Of a stretch of DNA of 33,007 nucleotides, positions 14,642-22,706 are shown in pieces. Made by a program: the position numbers and the translations under genes. How positions within the stretch are numbered: position 1 is the stretch's first letter; each line of letters opens with the position of its first letter. The DNA is taken from the NCBI GenBank assembly GCA_013153275.1, contig JAADER010000026.1, positions 1 to 33,007 of the forward strand. The letters are read 5' to 3'. This DNA comes from Thermoproteota archaeon. Its GTDB lineage: Archaea > Thermoproteota > Thermoprotei > Thermoproteales > Thermocladiaceae. The notes under the pieces are model-generated. The model was not told the DNA's origin. It ran no database searches and saw nothing but the letters and a program-made list of their open reading frames with translations.

Positions 14642-15220
14642 TCCTCTTATAGAGATAATCTGCATAAGTGTGACGTACTCGAGAGCTGCAGCAACAAGCA
14701 GCAACACTATCGATATACAGTACTTTAGAATCACTCTGAGTAATGTCGCTCGATCTATATTTCCCCTAAACATTCTTATAGTCAGAGATAGACTGTTCTC
14801 CAAGGCTACCGCATATGCAGACATCTCGATTATTGCGTATGGGTACAATAACGTTATTAAGAGTGAGGACACAAGTATCATTGTACCTAGCTGTCCGGAA
14901 CCGAACTTCGAGTACACGTACAGGCCTAGAAACTGTCCTGTGTTCATCATTATTATGAATGCGTAGAGCGGGCCGACTATGGGTAGACTCATTCTTGTAG
15001 CTTGCACAAGGTTATTTAGAAATATGCCTAGTGCACCTTTTCTGAGAGCTCTCTCCATGTATTTTGTGGTCTTCTCAAGCATTCCTGTTGGGACCTTTAT
15101 CACATACTTGTATGAGATGTATGCTGATGCTACATATATGAGTACCAGAACTAGGTAACAGAGCAGAACCTTCACTACGTAGACTGCTACTGCCCTCGTT
15201 CTATCTCTCCTCCTCTTCAC
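14633..15220 (-). CDS. SpoIIM/DUF95-family membrane protein
   Basis: This 195-residue protein has about four or five transmembrane helices and resembles the SpoIIM family (PF01944). The pattern is a basic N-terminus, a first membrane helix, a loop, then FLNNLVQATRMSLPIVGPLYAFIIMMNTGQFLGLYVYSKFG and LLYPYAIIEMSAYAVALENSL. The N-x-x-x-A...P...G and PxxxxEMxA segments are typical. The archaeal function is not known. The start is GTG 15220, 20 bp inside the upstream small gene. Three minus-strand genes (dehydrogenase, small protein, this one) may form a loose unit. Confidence 0.7.
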   Translation of the reverse strand: MKRRRDRTRAVAVYVVKVLLCYLVLVLIYVASAYISYKYVIKVPTGMLEKTTKYMERALRKGALGIFLNNLVQATRMSLPIVGPLYAFIIMMNTGQFLGLYVYSKFGSGQLGTMILVSSLLITLLYPYAIIEMSAYAVALENSLSLTIRMFRGNIDRATLLRVILKYCISIVLLLVAAALEYVTLMQIISIRGSF

Positions 15221-15428
15221 CTGATCTCGCGGTATGATTGCTTCCCGTTCCTAATATAGCTTTCATTTCAAGTCCGTCGTTCTCTCTAACGATCTCTATC
15301 CTTATTCTTCTACAGTATCTCGCAGCTTTCAACCTCTCTAACACCATCACCAGGAACTCCTCAAAGCTCACATCGTCATTTGCATCGTAGACCAGCACCT
15401 CCGTTATCTTTCTCACAAGAGAAATCAT
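15201..15428 (-). CDS. Small unknown protein (75 aa)
   Basis: I do not recognise this 75-residue protein. It contains an amphipathic helix (SFEEFLVMVLERLKAARYCRRI), a strand RIEIVRENDGLEMKAILG, and an acidic, disordered-looking tail (SGEEEER). ATG 15428 is about 20 bp downstream of an AT-rich TATA-like stretch (TTAATATTTCC on the minus strand, 15442-15452). It overlaps the start of the SpoIIM-family gene by 20 bp, which argues that both are translated. Confidence 0.55.
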   Translation of the reverse strand: MISLVRKITEVLVYDANDDVSFEEFLVMVLERLKAARYCRRIRIEIVRENDGLEMKAILGTGSNHTARSGEEEER

Positions 15429-15467
15429 ATTCAGGGAAATATTAACCTCATATGTAACATGTCTACA

Positions 15468-16460
15468 CTAGTGACACCTGACTATAACTTTCAGTCCCCT
15501 CCTCTCATCAGCAATCTTGAAGGCGTCAGGACATCTCTCAAGCTCTACAACATGGGTGACGCATTCTCTCAGCTTCACAACGCCTCTTCTAACAAGATCT
15601 ATAACATGATCCCACTCTCTAAACGATCCACATCTGGATCCAACTATTGTGATCTCGTTCACGACGAGTCGAGTATAGTCTAGGGATACTGACTGGCCAT
15701 GTGTGGATTTAGCTATAATTGTACCACCAGGTCTAACAAGCTTCAGTGCAAGCTCTATCCCAGACGGTGAGCCAGTAGCCTCGATCACCACATCTGGTCT
15801 ATCCTCTATCTTTTCAAACATTCTCTCAGCCTCCTCGGCTGTCACTGTCCTGAATTTCTTCCTGAAAAACTCTGCCCTGTACCCTCCCTTGACTAGTACA
15901 GTAACATTGTATCCTAATGCCTCAAAGATGAGAGATGAGATATATGCAAGTGGTCCCTGACCTATTACTATGCATCTCCATCCAGAGCTTCTGTCGATGC
16001 TGTATGCAGCATGTAGTGCGGCTGCTGCCGGCTCTATGAGCACCGCGTCTAGGTCGTCTATATCGTCGACTACGTGTAGATTATCGTATGGTACTGCTAC
16101 ATACTCTGCCATTCCCCCGTCTACGTCTATTCCTATGGCTTTCCTATTTATACAGTGTGTGTATGCTCCAAGTCTGCAGAACATGCATCTGCCACAGAAT
16201 ATATTTATCTCGGGCACGACCTTTCTACCTATAATGTCTCTAGGAACCTCTGGCCCCACGTCCTCGACTATGCCCACGATCTCGTGTCCAGGTATTATTG
16301 GTACTTTCCTAGGAGGATATGTGCCTCGGTACATGGCAACATCGGTACCGCAGACCCCCACATACCTGACCCGAAGAAGAACCCAGCCTCTTGGAACGGG
16401 CGGAATAGGTATCCTACATACCTCTATCTTCCTGGGACCTGTCAACAGACATGCAAGCAC
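15468..16460 (-). CDS. Zinc-dependent medium-chain dehydrogenase
   Basis: This 330-residue protein is an MDR-superfamily alcohol/sorbitol/threonine dehydrogenase-like enzyme. The GroES-like half has YVGVCGTDVAMYRG (catalytic-zinc Cys), PGHEIVG (His-Glu) and the structural-zinc cysteines in FCGRCMFCRLGAYTHC. The Rossmann half follows with IVIGQGPLAYISSLIFEALGYNVTVLV; its loop reads GQGPLA rather than the usual GxGxxG. VVIEATGSPSGIELALKLVRPGGTII is also typical. It would oxidise an alcohol with NAD(P); the substrate cannot be deduced. The start appears to be GTG 16460, 40 bp from the divergent CbiX-CbiC gene. Confidence 0.88.
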   Translation of the reverse strand: MLACLLTGPRKIEVCRIPIPPVPRGWVLLRVRYVGVCGTDVAMYRGTYPPRKVPIIPGHEIVGIVEDVGPEVPRDIIGRKVVPEINIFCGRCMFCRLGAYTHCINRKAIGIDVDGGMAEYVAVPYDNLHVVDDIDDLDAVLIEPAAAALHAAYSIDRSSGWRCIVIGQGPLAYISSLIFEALGYNVTVLVKGGYRAEFFRKKFRTVTAEEAERMFEKIEDRPDVVIEATGSPSGIELALKLVRPGGTIIAKSTHGQSVSLDYTRLVVNEITIVGSRCGSFREWDHVIDLVRRGVVKLRECVTHVVELERCPDAFKIADERRGLKVIVRCH

Positions 16461-16500
16461 TAGAAAATATTTTACAGCTACAGGTAACTAAGTCATTACC

Positions 16501-17346
16501 GTGGCTAGACTAGGCATAGTGCTGATAGCACATCCATGCAGGGGGAGAGAGAACGACGATATCGAGCCTCTAGCTAGCGAGCTCAGAGACGTCATATGTT
16601 CCCTCTGCGGTGGTGAGTGTCAGATAGAGGTTATAGATAGTTTAGACAAGGAAGCCATTAAGAGGACTTTAGAGAACATTACTGATAAGCTTGACAGAGT
16701 TATAGTCATTCCACTACTAGTGAGAAAGGGCTCTCATTTTAAAGATATTGAAAGCATAATAAGGGAGCTATCAGAGAAGATGACAGGCAAGATAGTGCTA
16801 GCACCATCGCTGCTAGACCTGGAGACAGTTAGAGCAGCAATAGTGTCAGCAATAGTTCAGATATGTGAACCATCAGGCAAGTACCGTAGAATACTTGAAG
16901 AGACAGGAGACCCTATGATAATAGCTGAGATAAGGTCAAACACAGATAGTAGAGATGTAGCAAGAGCAATGAGAGAGAGCAAGATAATGATAACAGACGA
17001 CATAAGGATCCTCACCTTCATAGATATAGGAAAGATATTTCCAGGCATGAAGATAATGCTTGAAGATAGAGAATCGTTCTCATACCCTCCTAACAGCATA
17101 GTCATCATATGTAGACGAGCGCCAGCCATAAGACAGGTTCTCAAGAACGTTGAGACAGGTCTGAAACCTAGCCTCATAATTGCGGTACCACCAGCACTAT
17201 CGGGAGAGGACATCAAGCTGAAGCGAGAGATACTTAGACTTGACATCCCCGTTATAGCTACAGTAGGATCAAGAGGAGGCCCTCACGTAGCTGGCCTCCT
17301 GATATCATCCATACTAGGTGATAATCATGAGCGAGGACAAGCCTGA
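16501..17346 (+). CDS. CbiX-like chelatase fused to a CbiC-like domain
   Basis: This 281-residue protein has two corrin-pathway modules. Residues 1-120 resemble the short archaeal CbiX: VLIAHPCRGREND with metal-ligand His11, and VIVIPLLVRKGSHFKDIE with His79. Residues 125-275 follow the precorrin-8X methylmutase (CbiC/CobH) pattern: ETGDPMIIAEIRS, IMITDDIRI, the SLIIAVP segment and VIATVGSRGGPHVAGLL. CbiX inserts Co into sirohydrochlorin and CbiC isomerises the ring later. The HATGD catalytic His of CbiC appears as Glu here (EETGD, 133-137), and the GNAPTAL segment is changed, so the second domain may be inactive or altered. It starts with GTG 16501 and overlaps tatC by 20 bp. Confidence 0.75.
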   Translation: MARLGIVLIAHPCRGRENDDIEPLASELRDVICSLCGGECQIEVIDSLDKEAIKRTLENITDKLDRVIVIPLLVRKGSHFKDIESIIRELSEKMTGKIVLAPSLLDLETVRAAIVSAIVQICEPSGKYRRILEETGDPMIIAEIRSNTDSRDVARAMRESKIMITDDIRILTFIDIGKIFPGMKIMLEDRESFSYPPNSIVIICRRAPAIRQVLKNVETGLKPSLIIAVPPALSGEDIKLKREILRLDIPVIATVGSRGGPHVAGLLISSILGDNHERGQA

Positions 17347-18106
17347 ACCTCTCTCATCACATCTCCAGGAGCTCAGGAAGAGACTGATAAGAGTCATAAT
17401 AGCGTTCGTGATAGGCTTCGTTGTAGGATGGCTCCCAGTACCATACGGAGGAAACGGGAACGTGCTCTCTGCTGTCTTTCTTATGGAGTATCGTCCTATA
17501 GCAGCATACCTATATTACATGCTTGTTGTACGTCCTCTACCTAAAAACGTTAAGGTCATAACTCTAGGACTATTGACACCTCTCGAGGTAGCATTCTACA
17601 TATGTATGCTTCTTGGAGTAATAACTGCTGTACCGGTACTAGCATTCGAGCTCTATCAATTTGTCAAGAGAGGACTCTACCCTCACGAGAGAAGGACGTT
17701 CAAGATATATTTTACAGCTGTCGGACTCCTCTTCTTTGCGGGTGGAGTCTTCGGATACGTGGTCATATATCATGCTCTTATAAGGCTGTACGTGATTTTG
17801 GCGCCAATGTTTGGGCTTAAGCCTTACATACTTGCGAGAAACATAATGAACGAGTTCTTAGGTACAATAATATTCTCTGGTATATTATTTGAAACTCCAA
17901 TAATAATGCTTCTCCTAACAAAGCTCGGACTTGTAAATCCTAAATCGTACATCGAGTACAGACCTGTCATATATGCCATAGCTATGATACTCATAGCAAT
18001 ATTCAACCCCGATCCAACATTGCTGAGCTCGATCATATGGGTGATCACCTTCATAGTGCTGTACGAGGTTGGTATAGTACTTGCAAAGAGAAGCAAGAAG
18101 ACGTAA
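17327..18106 (+). CDS. tatC: Sec-independent translocase subunit TatC
   Basis: This 259-residue membrane protein begins MSEDKPEPLSSHLQELRKRLIRVI, where the HLQELRKRL signature is characteristic of TatC. Six hydrophobic segments follow, with the conserved FELYQFVKRGLYPHERR loop and the FGY segment in helix three. It recognises twin-arginine signal peptides and forms the Tat translocon with TatA. ATG 17327 was chosen because upstream GTG 17318 would add only three residues and lies deeper in the preceding gene. No tatA lies in the window. The overlap with the CbiX-CbiC gene suggests coupled translation. Confidence 0.96.
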   Translation: MSEDKPEPLSSHLQELRKRLIRVIIAFVIGFVVGWLPVPYGGNGNVLSAVFLMEYRPIAAYLYYMLVVRPLPKNVKVITLGLLTPLEVAFYICMLLGVITAVPVLAFELYQFVKRGLYPHERRTFKIYFTAVGLLFFAGGVFGYVVIYHALIRLYVILAPMFGLKPYILARNIMNEFLGTIIFSGILFETPIIMLLLTKLGLVNPKSYIEYRPVIYAIAMILIAIFNPDPTLLSSIIWVITFIVLYEVGIVLAKRSKKT

Positions 18107-18160
18107 AATAGAGGGGAGTCATCTATTAATTCTCTCATCGTACCAATACAGGTGACAAAG

Positions 18161-18739
18161 ATGTCGAGAGAAGAGCTTGTAGATAAGATAGCAATGCATG
18201 TGAGAGAGATACTCAGACTCGTAGGAGAGGATCCTGACAGACCTGACCTACGAGAGACCCCTACAAGAGTGGCTAGAGCTCTTCTTGAGCTGACGGAAGG
18301 TCTCAGACGAGAGCCTCCTCACATCAAGTTCTTTCGAGCTGGAAAGAAGATAGAGAGCTACGTTATTGTTGAGAACATAGAGTTCTTCAGCCTCTGCGAG
18401 CATCATCTGCTGCCAGTGATAGGGTACGTATCTGTAGCCTACAAGCCAGAGCATGATGAGGTTCCCGGCCTGAGCAAGGTAGTCAGATTAGTGCAATGGT
18501 ACTCGAGAAGACTAATACTTCAAGAGCGCTTCACTCAGGAGCTCGCGTGGGTTCTCCTAGAGAAGTTGAAGGCAAGCTCGGTCTACTGCAAGGTCCTTGG
18601 AATACATCTCTGCACAATGTTGAGAGGAGTAAGGTCAAGGACATCGAGACTTCTCACAGAGGCATGGGCAGGAGATATAACTAGAGATGAGCTTGTCATG
18701 TTAAGAAAGCTTGTTAAATGTAGAAGCCTAAAAATATGA
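18161..18739 (+). CDS. folE: GTP cyclohydrolase I (type IA)
   Basis: This 192-residue protein has the full FolE pattern: DPDRPDLRETPTRVARAL, FSLCEHHLLPVIGYVSVAY with zinc ligands Cys79 and His82, VPGLSKVVRLVQWYSRRLILQERFTQE, and GIHLCTMLRGVRS with Cys151. It turns GTP into dihydroneopterin triphosphate. In archaea this is the first step of 7-deazaguanine (archaeosine) and of some pterin synthesis, which ties it to tgtA at 25666. GGTGA at 18151-18155 is five bases before ATG 18161, which favours that start over GTG 18152. The stop overlaps the nucS ATG (ATGA). Confidence 0.95.
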   Translation: MSREELVDKIAMHVREILRLVGEDPDRPDLRETPTRVARALLELTEGLRREPPHIKFFRAGKKIESYVIVENIEFFSLCEHHLLPVIGYVSVAYKPEHDEVPGLSKVVRLVQWYSRRLILQERFTQELAWVLLEKLKASSVYCKVLGIHLCTMLRGVRSRTSRLLTEAWAGDITRDELVMLRKLVKCRSLKI

Positions 18740-19539
18740 CAGTGAGCTCGAGAGGGCTCGACATAACAACATTTCTGACAGAGAAAGCTCAGAGCGACTC
18801 TTCGGAGGACTTCATAATAATTAGAGATCCAGATATTGAGGAGGCTGCGAAACTGATAAACCATAATAGACACAGGAGAGTCATAATAATATACGGAAAA
18901 CTGAAGGCACTCTATGAAGGGAGAGCTAAGGCATCTCTCGATCTTGCCCCTAGAATACTTATACTTAAGCCAGATGGTACATTACTAATACATGAGTCTA
19001 CAAAGAGAGAGCCAGTCATATGGCAGCCTCCACGAGCCGTCAACTATGCATGTGTAGAGGACGGGATCCTGACAATAAAGTCGACGAGGACTAATCCTCA
19101 CGAGACTGTTAAGATAGAGATACCGTTGCCATATTTTTTAGGAATATTTAATGTGGGAATGACAGAGAACTACAAAGTTATGGGAACAGAGAAAGAGATT
19201 GTTGACCTATTAACAAGAAAGATAGAGCTCGTCGAGAAGGGTCTAAAAGTGATTGCACGTGAGTATCAGACGATAGCTGGAAGCATAGACATACTTGCAG
19301 AAGACTGTAACGGTAACATCGTCGTCATAGAGGTCAAGAGAGGTATGGCAGGTCCAGAAGCGGTGCATCAGCTTAAGAGATATGTAGAGGTGCTAGAGCG
19401 GACCTCTCAGAGACCTGTAAGAGGGATACTAGTAGCAGAGGATGTGTCGTCAAGTGCGTACAAGTATCTTAGAGAGTATGGGTTCAAGTTTGTACGTATA
19501 ACGAGGAGACTCCTAGAGGATCTTCAGAGACAACTTTAA
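18736..19539 (+). CDS. nucS: Endonuclease NucS/EndoMS
   Basis: This 267-residue protein matches NucS (EndoMS). The N-terminal half is a beta-rich DNA-binding/dimerisation domain (RRVIIIYGKLKALYEGRAKASLDLAPRILILKPDGTLLIHE, and WQPPRA). The C-terminal half is a RecB-like nuclease with AGSIDILAEDCNGNIVVIEVKRGMAGPEAVHQLKRYV, where D, E-V-K and the later Gln form the PD-(D/E)XK site. It cuts mismatched or branched DNA and works with PCNA; the last residues may hold a PCNA contact, but no clear PIP box is seen. It starts in an ATGA overlap with folE and overlaps the next convergent gene by 4 bp. Confidence 0.94.
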   Translation: MTVSSRGLDITTFLTEKAQSDSSEDFIIIRDPDIEEAAKLINHNRHRRVIIIYGKLKALYEGRAKASLDLAPRILILKPDGTLLIHESTKREPVIWQPPRAVNYACVEDGILTIKSTRTNPHETVKIEIPLPYFLGIFNVGMTENYKVMGTEKEIVDLLTRKIELVEKGLKVIAREYQTIAGSIDILAEDCNGNIVVIEVKRGMAGPEAVHQLKRYVEVLERTSQRPVRGILVAEDVSSSAYKYLREYGFKFVRITRRLLEDLQRQL

Positions 19540-20051
19540 GGTGCAGCATATGTAAGCAATGTAAGTATTAGGAGTATTATTATCACTAGTGCTACATGCT
19601 CTGCATAGAGGACTCCTATGCTCTTAACCATGCTCCAGGTCTTGCTCTTGCTCTCTGGAGTCTTAGCTAGTGCGTGGAGTATGAGAGCAGCAAAGAAGAG
19701 CACGGAATCTGCTGTTGGTACTGCAAAGAGAAGCGCTATCATGCATGCTAGAACTCCCTTAATTACTGCTAGAACCGGTGTGGCGAGTCCGCCTGGTCCA
19801 TAGTTTATGCATACTCCAAGGTACAGTAGCTCTGATGATGTGAAGCCTGCACCGATTATGGGGACTAGAGGAAGGATGTAGGATTCTGCTATTCCGACTG
19901 CGTTGATCTCGGTCTTACATACGGTCTTTGCCAGCGAGAGCGGTATTTCAATTCCTAGTCCAGCAACGAAGCTTGCGATATATATCAACGTAACCGCAAA
20001 TATGAGATAGAGCCACAGCCTGTACAGGTTATCTTTAGGTCGCTTCAGCAT
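19536..20051 (-). CDS. Unknown membrane protein, about four helices
   Basis: I do not recognise this 171-residue protein. It has a basic N-terminus, a membrane helix at residues 12-30, a loop, hydrophobic segments at about 57-80, 88-112 and 115-128, a short basic loop (KTPESKSKTW) and a final helix at 150-168. A conserved-looking stretch is GAGFTSSELLYLGVCINYGPGG, and Cys residues occur in the extracytoplasmic candidate loops. It starts one base after the stop of the phosphoribosyltransferase gene, indicating an operon. A distant resemblance to SpoIIM-type proteins is possible but not convincing. Confidence 0.65.
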   Translation of the reverse strand: MLKRPKDNLYRLWLYLIFAVTLIYIASFVAGLGIEIPLSLAKTVCKTEINAVGIAESYILPLVPIIGAGFTSSELLYLGVCINYGPGGLATPVLAVIKGVLACMIALLFAVPTADSVLFFAALILHALAKTPESKSKTWSMVKSIGVLYAEHVALVIIILLILTLLTYAAP

Positions 20052-20052
20052 G

Positions 20053-20685
20053 CTATTCTACCTCTCTTATTCTAGCTAACGCAAGCTTTATACATGCTGC
20101 AGGAACCTTAGAGAGATCTATACCCAGCGACCTCGTCAGATCCTCTATCACTGTCCTCACAGTTGATCCACAATCTCTTATACACCTCCTCATGAGAGCC
20201 TCCATATCCTCTACACAGCTCCATGGATACACTATCCAGAGCCCAGGATCAACATTCAGAGCAGAGAAATCAGGTATAAACTTAGCCTTCCCAACCTTAA
20301 CATGTAGAGCAGCTGTCCTAACATCCACGTCCCTAAACCTCTTCTCGACAAGCTCCTTCGCAAACTTCAGAGTGTCACCAGTATCTGCAACATCATCTAC
20401 TATGAGGATCCTCTTTCCCGATAGATCCTCGCTAGGTATGTCATGTCTTATCTTGACCTCAGGGAGCGTGGTTCCAGGAGCAGGCCAGTGCTCAAGCTGT
20501 ATCACAAGTATGTCCTTCACATTTAACACGTCACTGATAACCATCGCAGGCACCAGTCCGCCCCTAGCTATCGCTATTATGATGTCAGGTTTCCACCTGC
20601 TCTCCAGAATCCTCTCACATAGCTTAACCATGTGACTATACACGTCCTCCCATGATAGAACCATCACACCGAACTTCTCGGTCAC
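20053..20685 (-). CDS. Purine-type phosphoribosyltransferase
   Basis: This 210-residue type I PRTase has the PRPP-binding motif ILIVDDVADTGDTL and the early PDIIIAIARGGLVPAMVISDVLNV loop typical of archaeal xanthine/guanine or hypoxanthine PRTases. It would salvage a purine base to its nucleotide using PRPP. The C-terminal 60 residues (ALMRRCIRDCGSTVRTVIEDLTRSLGIDLSKVPAACIKLAL) are longer than in minimal PRTases. GTG 20685 was kept because a TATA-like TTAAAG at about 20708-20718 is near 26 bp upstream; ATG 20664 is an alternative start. Confidence 0.87.
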   Translation of the reverse strand: MTEKFGVMVLSWEDVYSHMVKLCERILESRWKPDIIIAIARGGLVPAMVISDVLNVKDILVIQLEHWPAPGTTLPEVKIRHDIPSEDLSGKRILIVDDVADTGDTLKFAKELVEKRFRDVDVRTAALHVKVGKAKFIPDFSALNVDPGLWIVYPWSCVEDMEALMRRCIRDCGSTVRTVIEDLTRSLGIDLSKVPAACIKLALARIREVE

Positions 20686-20733
20686 AGAGGTCTAAGCTTG
20701 AGAGGGGTCTTTAACAGATTCCTCGTCTACTGG

Positions 20734-20808
20734 CGGCCCCGCCGGGATTTGAACCCGGGACCTACGGCTTAGGAGGCCGCCGCTCTATCCGGGCTGAGCT
20801 ACGGGGCC
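20734..20808 (-). tRNA. tRNA-Arg(CCU)
   Basis: The minus strand gives a full 75-nt cloverleaf without intron: acceptor GGCCCCG/CGGGGCC, D stem GCTC/GAGC with AGCCCGGATA loop, anticodon stem GCGGC/GCCGT with loop CTCCTAA (anticodon CCU), variable AGGTC, T arm CCGGG-TTCAAAT-CCCGG, discriminator G, and encoded CCA at 20733-20731. A TATA box at 20833-20840 would start transcription about two bases before the mature 5' end. Confidence 0.97.
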
Positions 20809-20832
20809 TACCGCTCTCTCATTTCCTAGGGC

Positions 20833-20840
20833 TTTTATAA
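20833..20840 (-). promoter_or_regulatory. TATA box of tRNA-Arg
   Basis: TTATAAAA on the minus strand, centre 28.5 bp before the tRNA-Arg 5' end. Confidence 0.6.
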
Positions 20841-20857
20841 GGGTTTCTTGCCAGCAG

Positions 20858-20865
20858 CTTTATAA
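20858..20865 (+). promoter_or_regulatory. TATA box of the C/D sRNA
   Basis: CTTTATAA, centre about 26 bp upstream of the C box at 20888, divergent from the tRNA-Arg promoter 25 bp away. Confidence 0.5.
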
Positions 20866-20885
20866 GCTGCAAGCCCGCTCCTATA

Positions 20886-20945
20886 CCCAGATGAGGTTAG
20901 TGGGGATCTCTGAACCATGTGATGACAAGGTCCCCCTTACCGATA
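20886..20945 (+). ncRNA. Candidate C/D box sRNA
   Basis: The layout is C box CAGATGA (20888-20894, two mismatches to RTGATGA), a 15-nt guide region (20895-20909), D' box CTGA (20910-20913), 5-nt spacer, perfect C' box GTGATGA (20919-20925), a 14-nt guide CAAGGTCCCCCTTA and D-like CCGA (20940-20943). The internal pair is better than the terminal one, so this is less certain than the other three candidates. It has a well-placed TATA and lies in an otherwise empty gap. Confidence 0.62.
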
Positions 20946-21018
20946 CGGGCTATATATATTCTAGTGATATCGTTCAGAGCCTGCAACTAGTCTTAAATTG
21001 TTAAAAAGCACCTAATAA

Positions 21019-21510
21019 ATGATGAGCTACATAGAGATTTCAAAACCCTCAACGACGACCACGTCAGTACCGACAAGCGCTGACATGCAGACGCCACCGA
21101 TAACGTCGATAGCTCAGGATATAGTGGCTACAGAGGCGACAGTGAGAGAGGCTCTCAGCAAGATAGCACCATCTCACGGAAGATCGATAATACGTGAGCC
21201 TCCAGTAGACCTGTACGATGAGGGTGACAGGATAGTACTCATGATAGATGTGCCTGGAATACCTAAGGAAAACATAAAGGTGAGGGTCAGCATAGACTCT
21301 GTAGAAGTATCTGCGGTGCCACATGGGCTAAATGGTGGAAAGCTAATCAAGGCGGAGAGACTTGCCAACTTCAGGCTTTACAGGAGGATCCAGCTTCCCT
21401 GCAAGATAAAGCTAGGCGACGTGAAGGCCTATCTTAAGGATGGCGTACTCTATATATATCTTCCCAAACTTCTAGACACTACTGAGTCTCTAGATATCAC
21501 GATAGAGTGA
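21019..21510 (+). CDS. hsp20: Small heat shock protein Hsp20
   Basis: This 163-residue protein has an alpha-crystallin domain at about residues 60-160: EPPVDLYDEGDRIVLMIDVPGIPKENIKVRVSIDSVEVSA, then YRRIQLPCKI and VKAYLKDGVLYIYLPKL. The first 55 residues are Thr/Ser-rich and probably disordered. It lacks a clear C-terminal I-x-I motif, although the last residues read LDITIE. Hsp20 proteins form oligomers that hold unfolded proteins. A TATATATA stretch at 20950-20958 and a TTAAAAAG at about 21000 lie upstream; which is the promoter is unclear. It starts with ATGATG, so the start could be 3 bp later. Confidence 0.93.
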   Translation: MMSYIEISKPSTTTTSVPTSADMQTPPITSIAQDIVATEATVREALSKIAPSHGRSIIREPPVDLYDEGDRIVLMIDVPGIPKENIKVRVSIDSVEVSAVPHGLNGGKLIKAERLANFRLYRRIQLPCKIKLGDVKAYLKDGVLYIYLPKLLDTTESLDITIE

Positions 21511-21575
21511 GGTAGCCCTACATAGTCTGGTATGGTTTTTAAAAGTATCTGTCGGTGATTTATAGACAATGAAGG

Positions 21576-21587
21576 GTTTATATATAG
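21576..21587 (+). promoter_or_regulatory. TATA box of the AbrB-PhoU gene
   Basis: GTTTATATATAG. Initiation about 26 bp downstream would fall near 21608, leaving a leader of about 13 nt before the ATG at 21621. Confidence 0.5.
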
Positions 21588-21620
21588 CATCTAGAGCATA
21601 CTTCACTTAGGCCAAGGGAG

Positions 21621-22706
21621 ATGGAGGACATAACATATGCAACCAAACTGCATGAGGCAGAGACACGCAAGGTACAGCTGACGGGAGGGGCAACCCTCAT
21701 AGTGTCCCTACCCAAGGAGTGGACCCGCCAGGTCAATCTCAGACCTGGAGACGAGGTCATAATACTGCCACAGCTCGACAAGTCTCTACTAATAGTACCA
21801 AAGAAGGCTCTAAGATTCCCACATTTTGAAGCAAGCATAAACCTACGTGAGATAAGGGATCTCAACCAGTCAAAGATAGAGAGACTCCTCATAGCGTACT
21901 ACCTCGCTGGAGTTGACATACTCCGTATAGAGTTTGACGGTGACATGCCTGAGATACGTAGGCTGATAAAGAAGATAATACGTGAGAAGCTCACAGGAAT
22001 AGAAATAATAGAGGAGAGCAGAGACCAGCTAGTACTGCAGAACCTTGTGAGCACTATAGACACAGACGTCCACTCCCTCATAGTGAAGATGCTGAAATCA
22101 ATAATAAACATGCTCAACGACCTGAAAGTAGGACTAGAGAAACGCGACACATTGATACTAAACGACATCATAGATAGAGACGAAGAGGTAGACAGGTTCT
22201 ACTGGTTCATAAGAAGACTACTGAAGAAGACACTCGCATCGGGACTACTGATGATATCCATATCTATTAGAGACCCAAGAAGCATACTTGAGTACTCAAC
22301 AATAGGAAAGATGCTGGAGAGAATAGCAGATAACATAGCAGAAATAGCGAGCGAGATAGTGCAGAAGATAGGAGATAACATAGCAAAGATACCTGAAGAC
22401 GTTGTAAAGGGGATCTCCAAGGTCATAGAGATGCAGCTAAAACAGCTTGAGACACTGATGGACATATTATCGACAAGAAAGCTCACATTTACAAACATAA
22501 ACCAGGTAATAGACGAGGCAAGGCTCAGAACAGTGGCAGAGATAGAAAACATACTATCTCAAATATATGGCGAGGAGATACCTAGAAGCATATCGACGTC
22601 TCTGAGACTAGTACTCTACAATCTACTAAGAATAACAGAATACACTATTGACGTCGCTGAAGCGTTATTAGACATGATTATAGACAACATGGTCAAGATA
22701 ACCTAG
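21621..22706 (+). CDS. AbrB-PhoU family protein
   Basis: This 361-residue protein joins an N-terminal AbrB/SpoVT-type DNA-binding domain (residues about 12-60: TRKVQLTGGATLIVSLPKEWTRQVNLRPGDEVIIL) to two PhoU-type helical repeats over 140-350 (for example RDEEVDRFYWFIRRLL and MLERIADNIAEIASEIV, each with the E/D-x-x-x-D metal-site pattern). Archaeal proteins of this architecture are thought to regulate phosphate transport genes. No pst transporter lies nearby. A TATA box at 21576-21587 precedes it. Its 3' end overlaps the convergent ATPase gene by 14 bp. Confidence 0.9.
   Translation: MEDITYATKLHEAETRKVQLTGGATLIVSLPKEWTRQVNLRPGDEVIILPQLDKSLLIVPKKALRFPHFEASINLREIRDLNQSKIERLLIAYYLAGVDILRIEFDGDMPEIRRLIKKIIREKLTGIEIIEESRDQLVLQNLVSTIDTDVHSLIVKMLKSIINMLNDLKVGLEKRDTLILNDIIDRDEEVDRFYWFIRRLLKKTLASGLLMISISIRDPRSILEYSTIGKMLERIADNIAEIASEIVQKIGDNIAKIPEDVVKGISKVIEMQLKQLETLMDILSTRKLTFTNINQVIDEARLRTVAEIENILSQIYGEEIPRSISTSLRLVLYNLLRITEYTIDVAEALLDMIIDNMVKIT

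Noticed and set aside
15970-16491. Plus-strand reading frame of 173 codons
   Set aside because: It is antisense to the zinc dehydrogenase, whose motifs are intact; no recognisable protein pattern.
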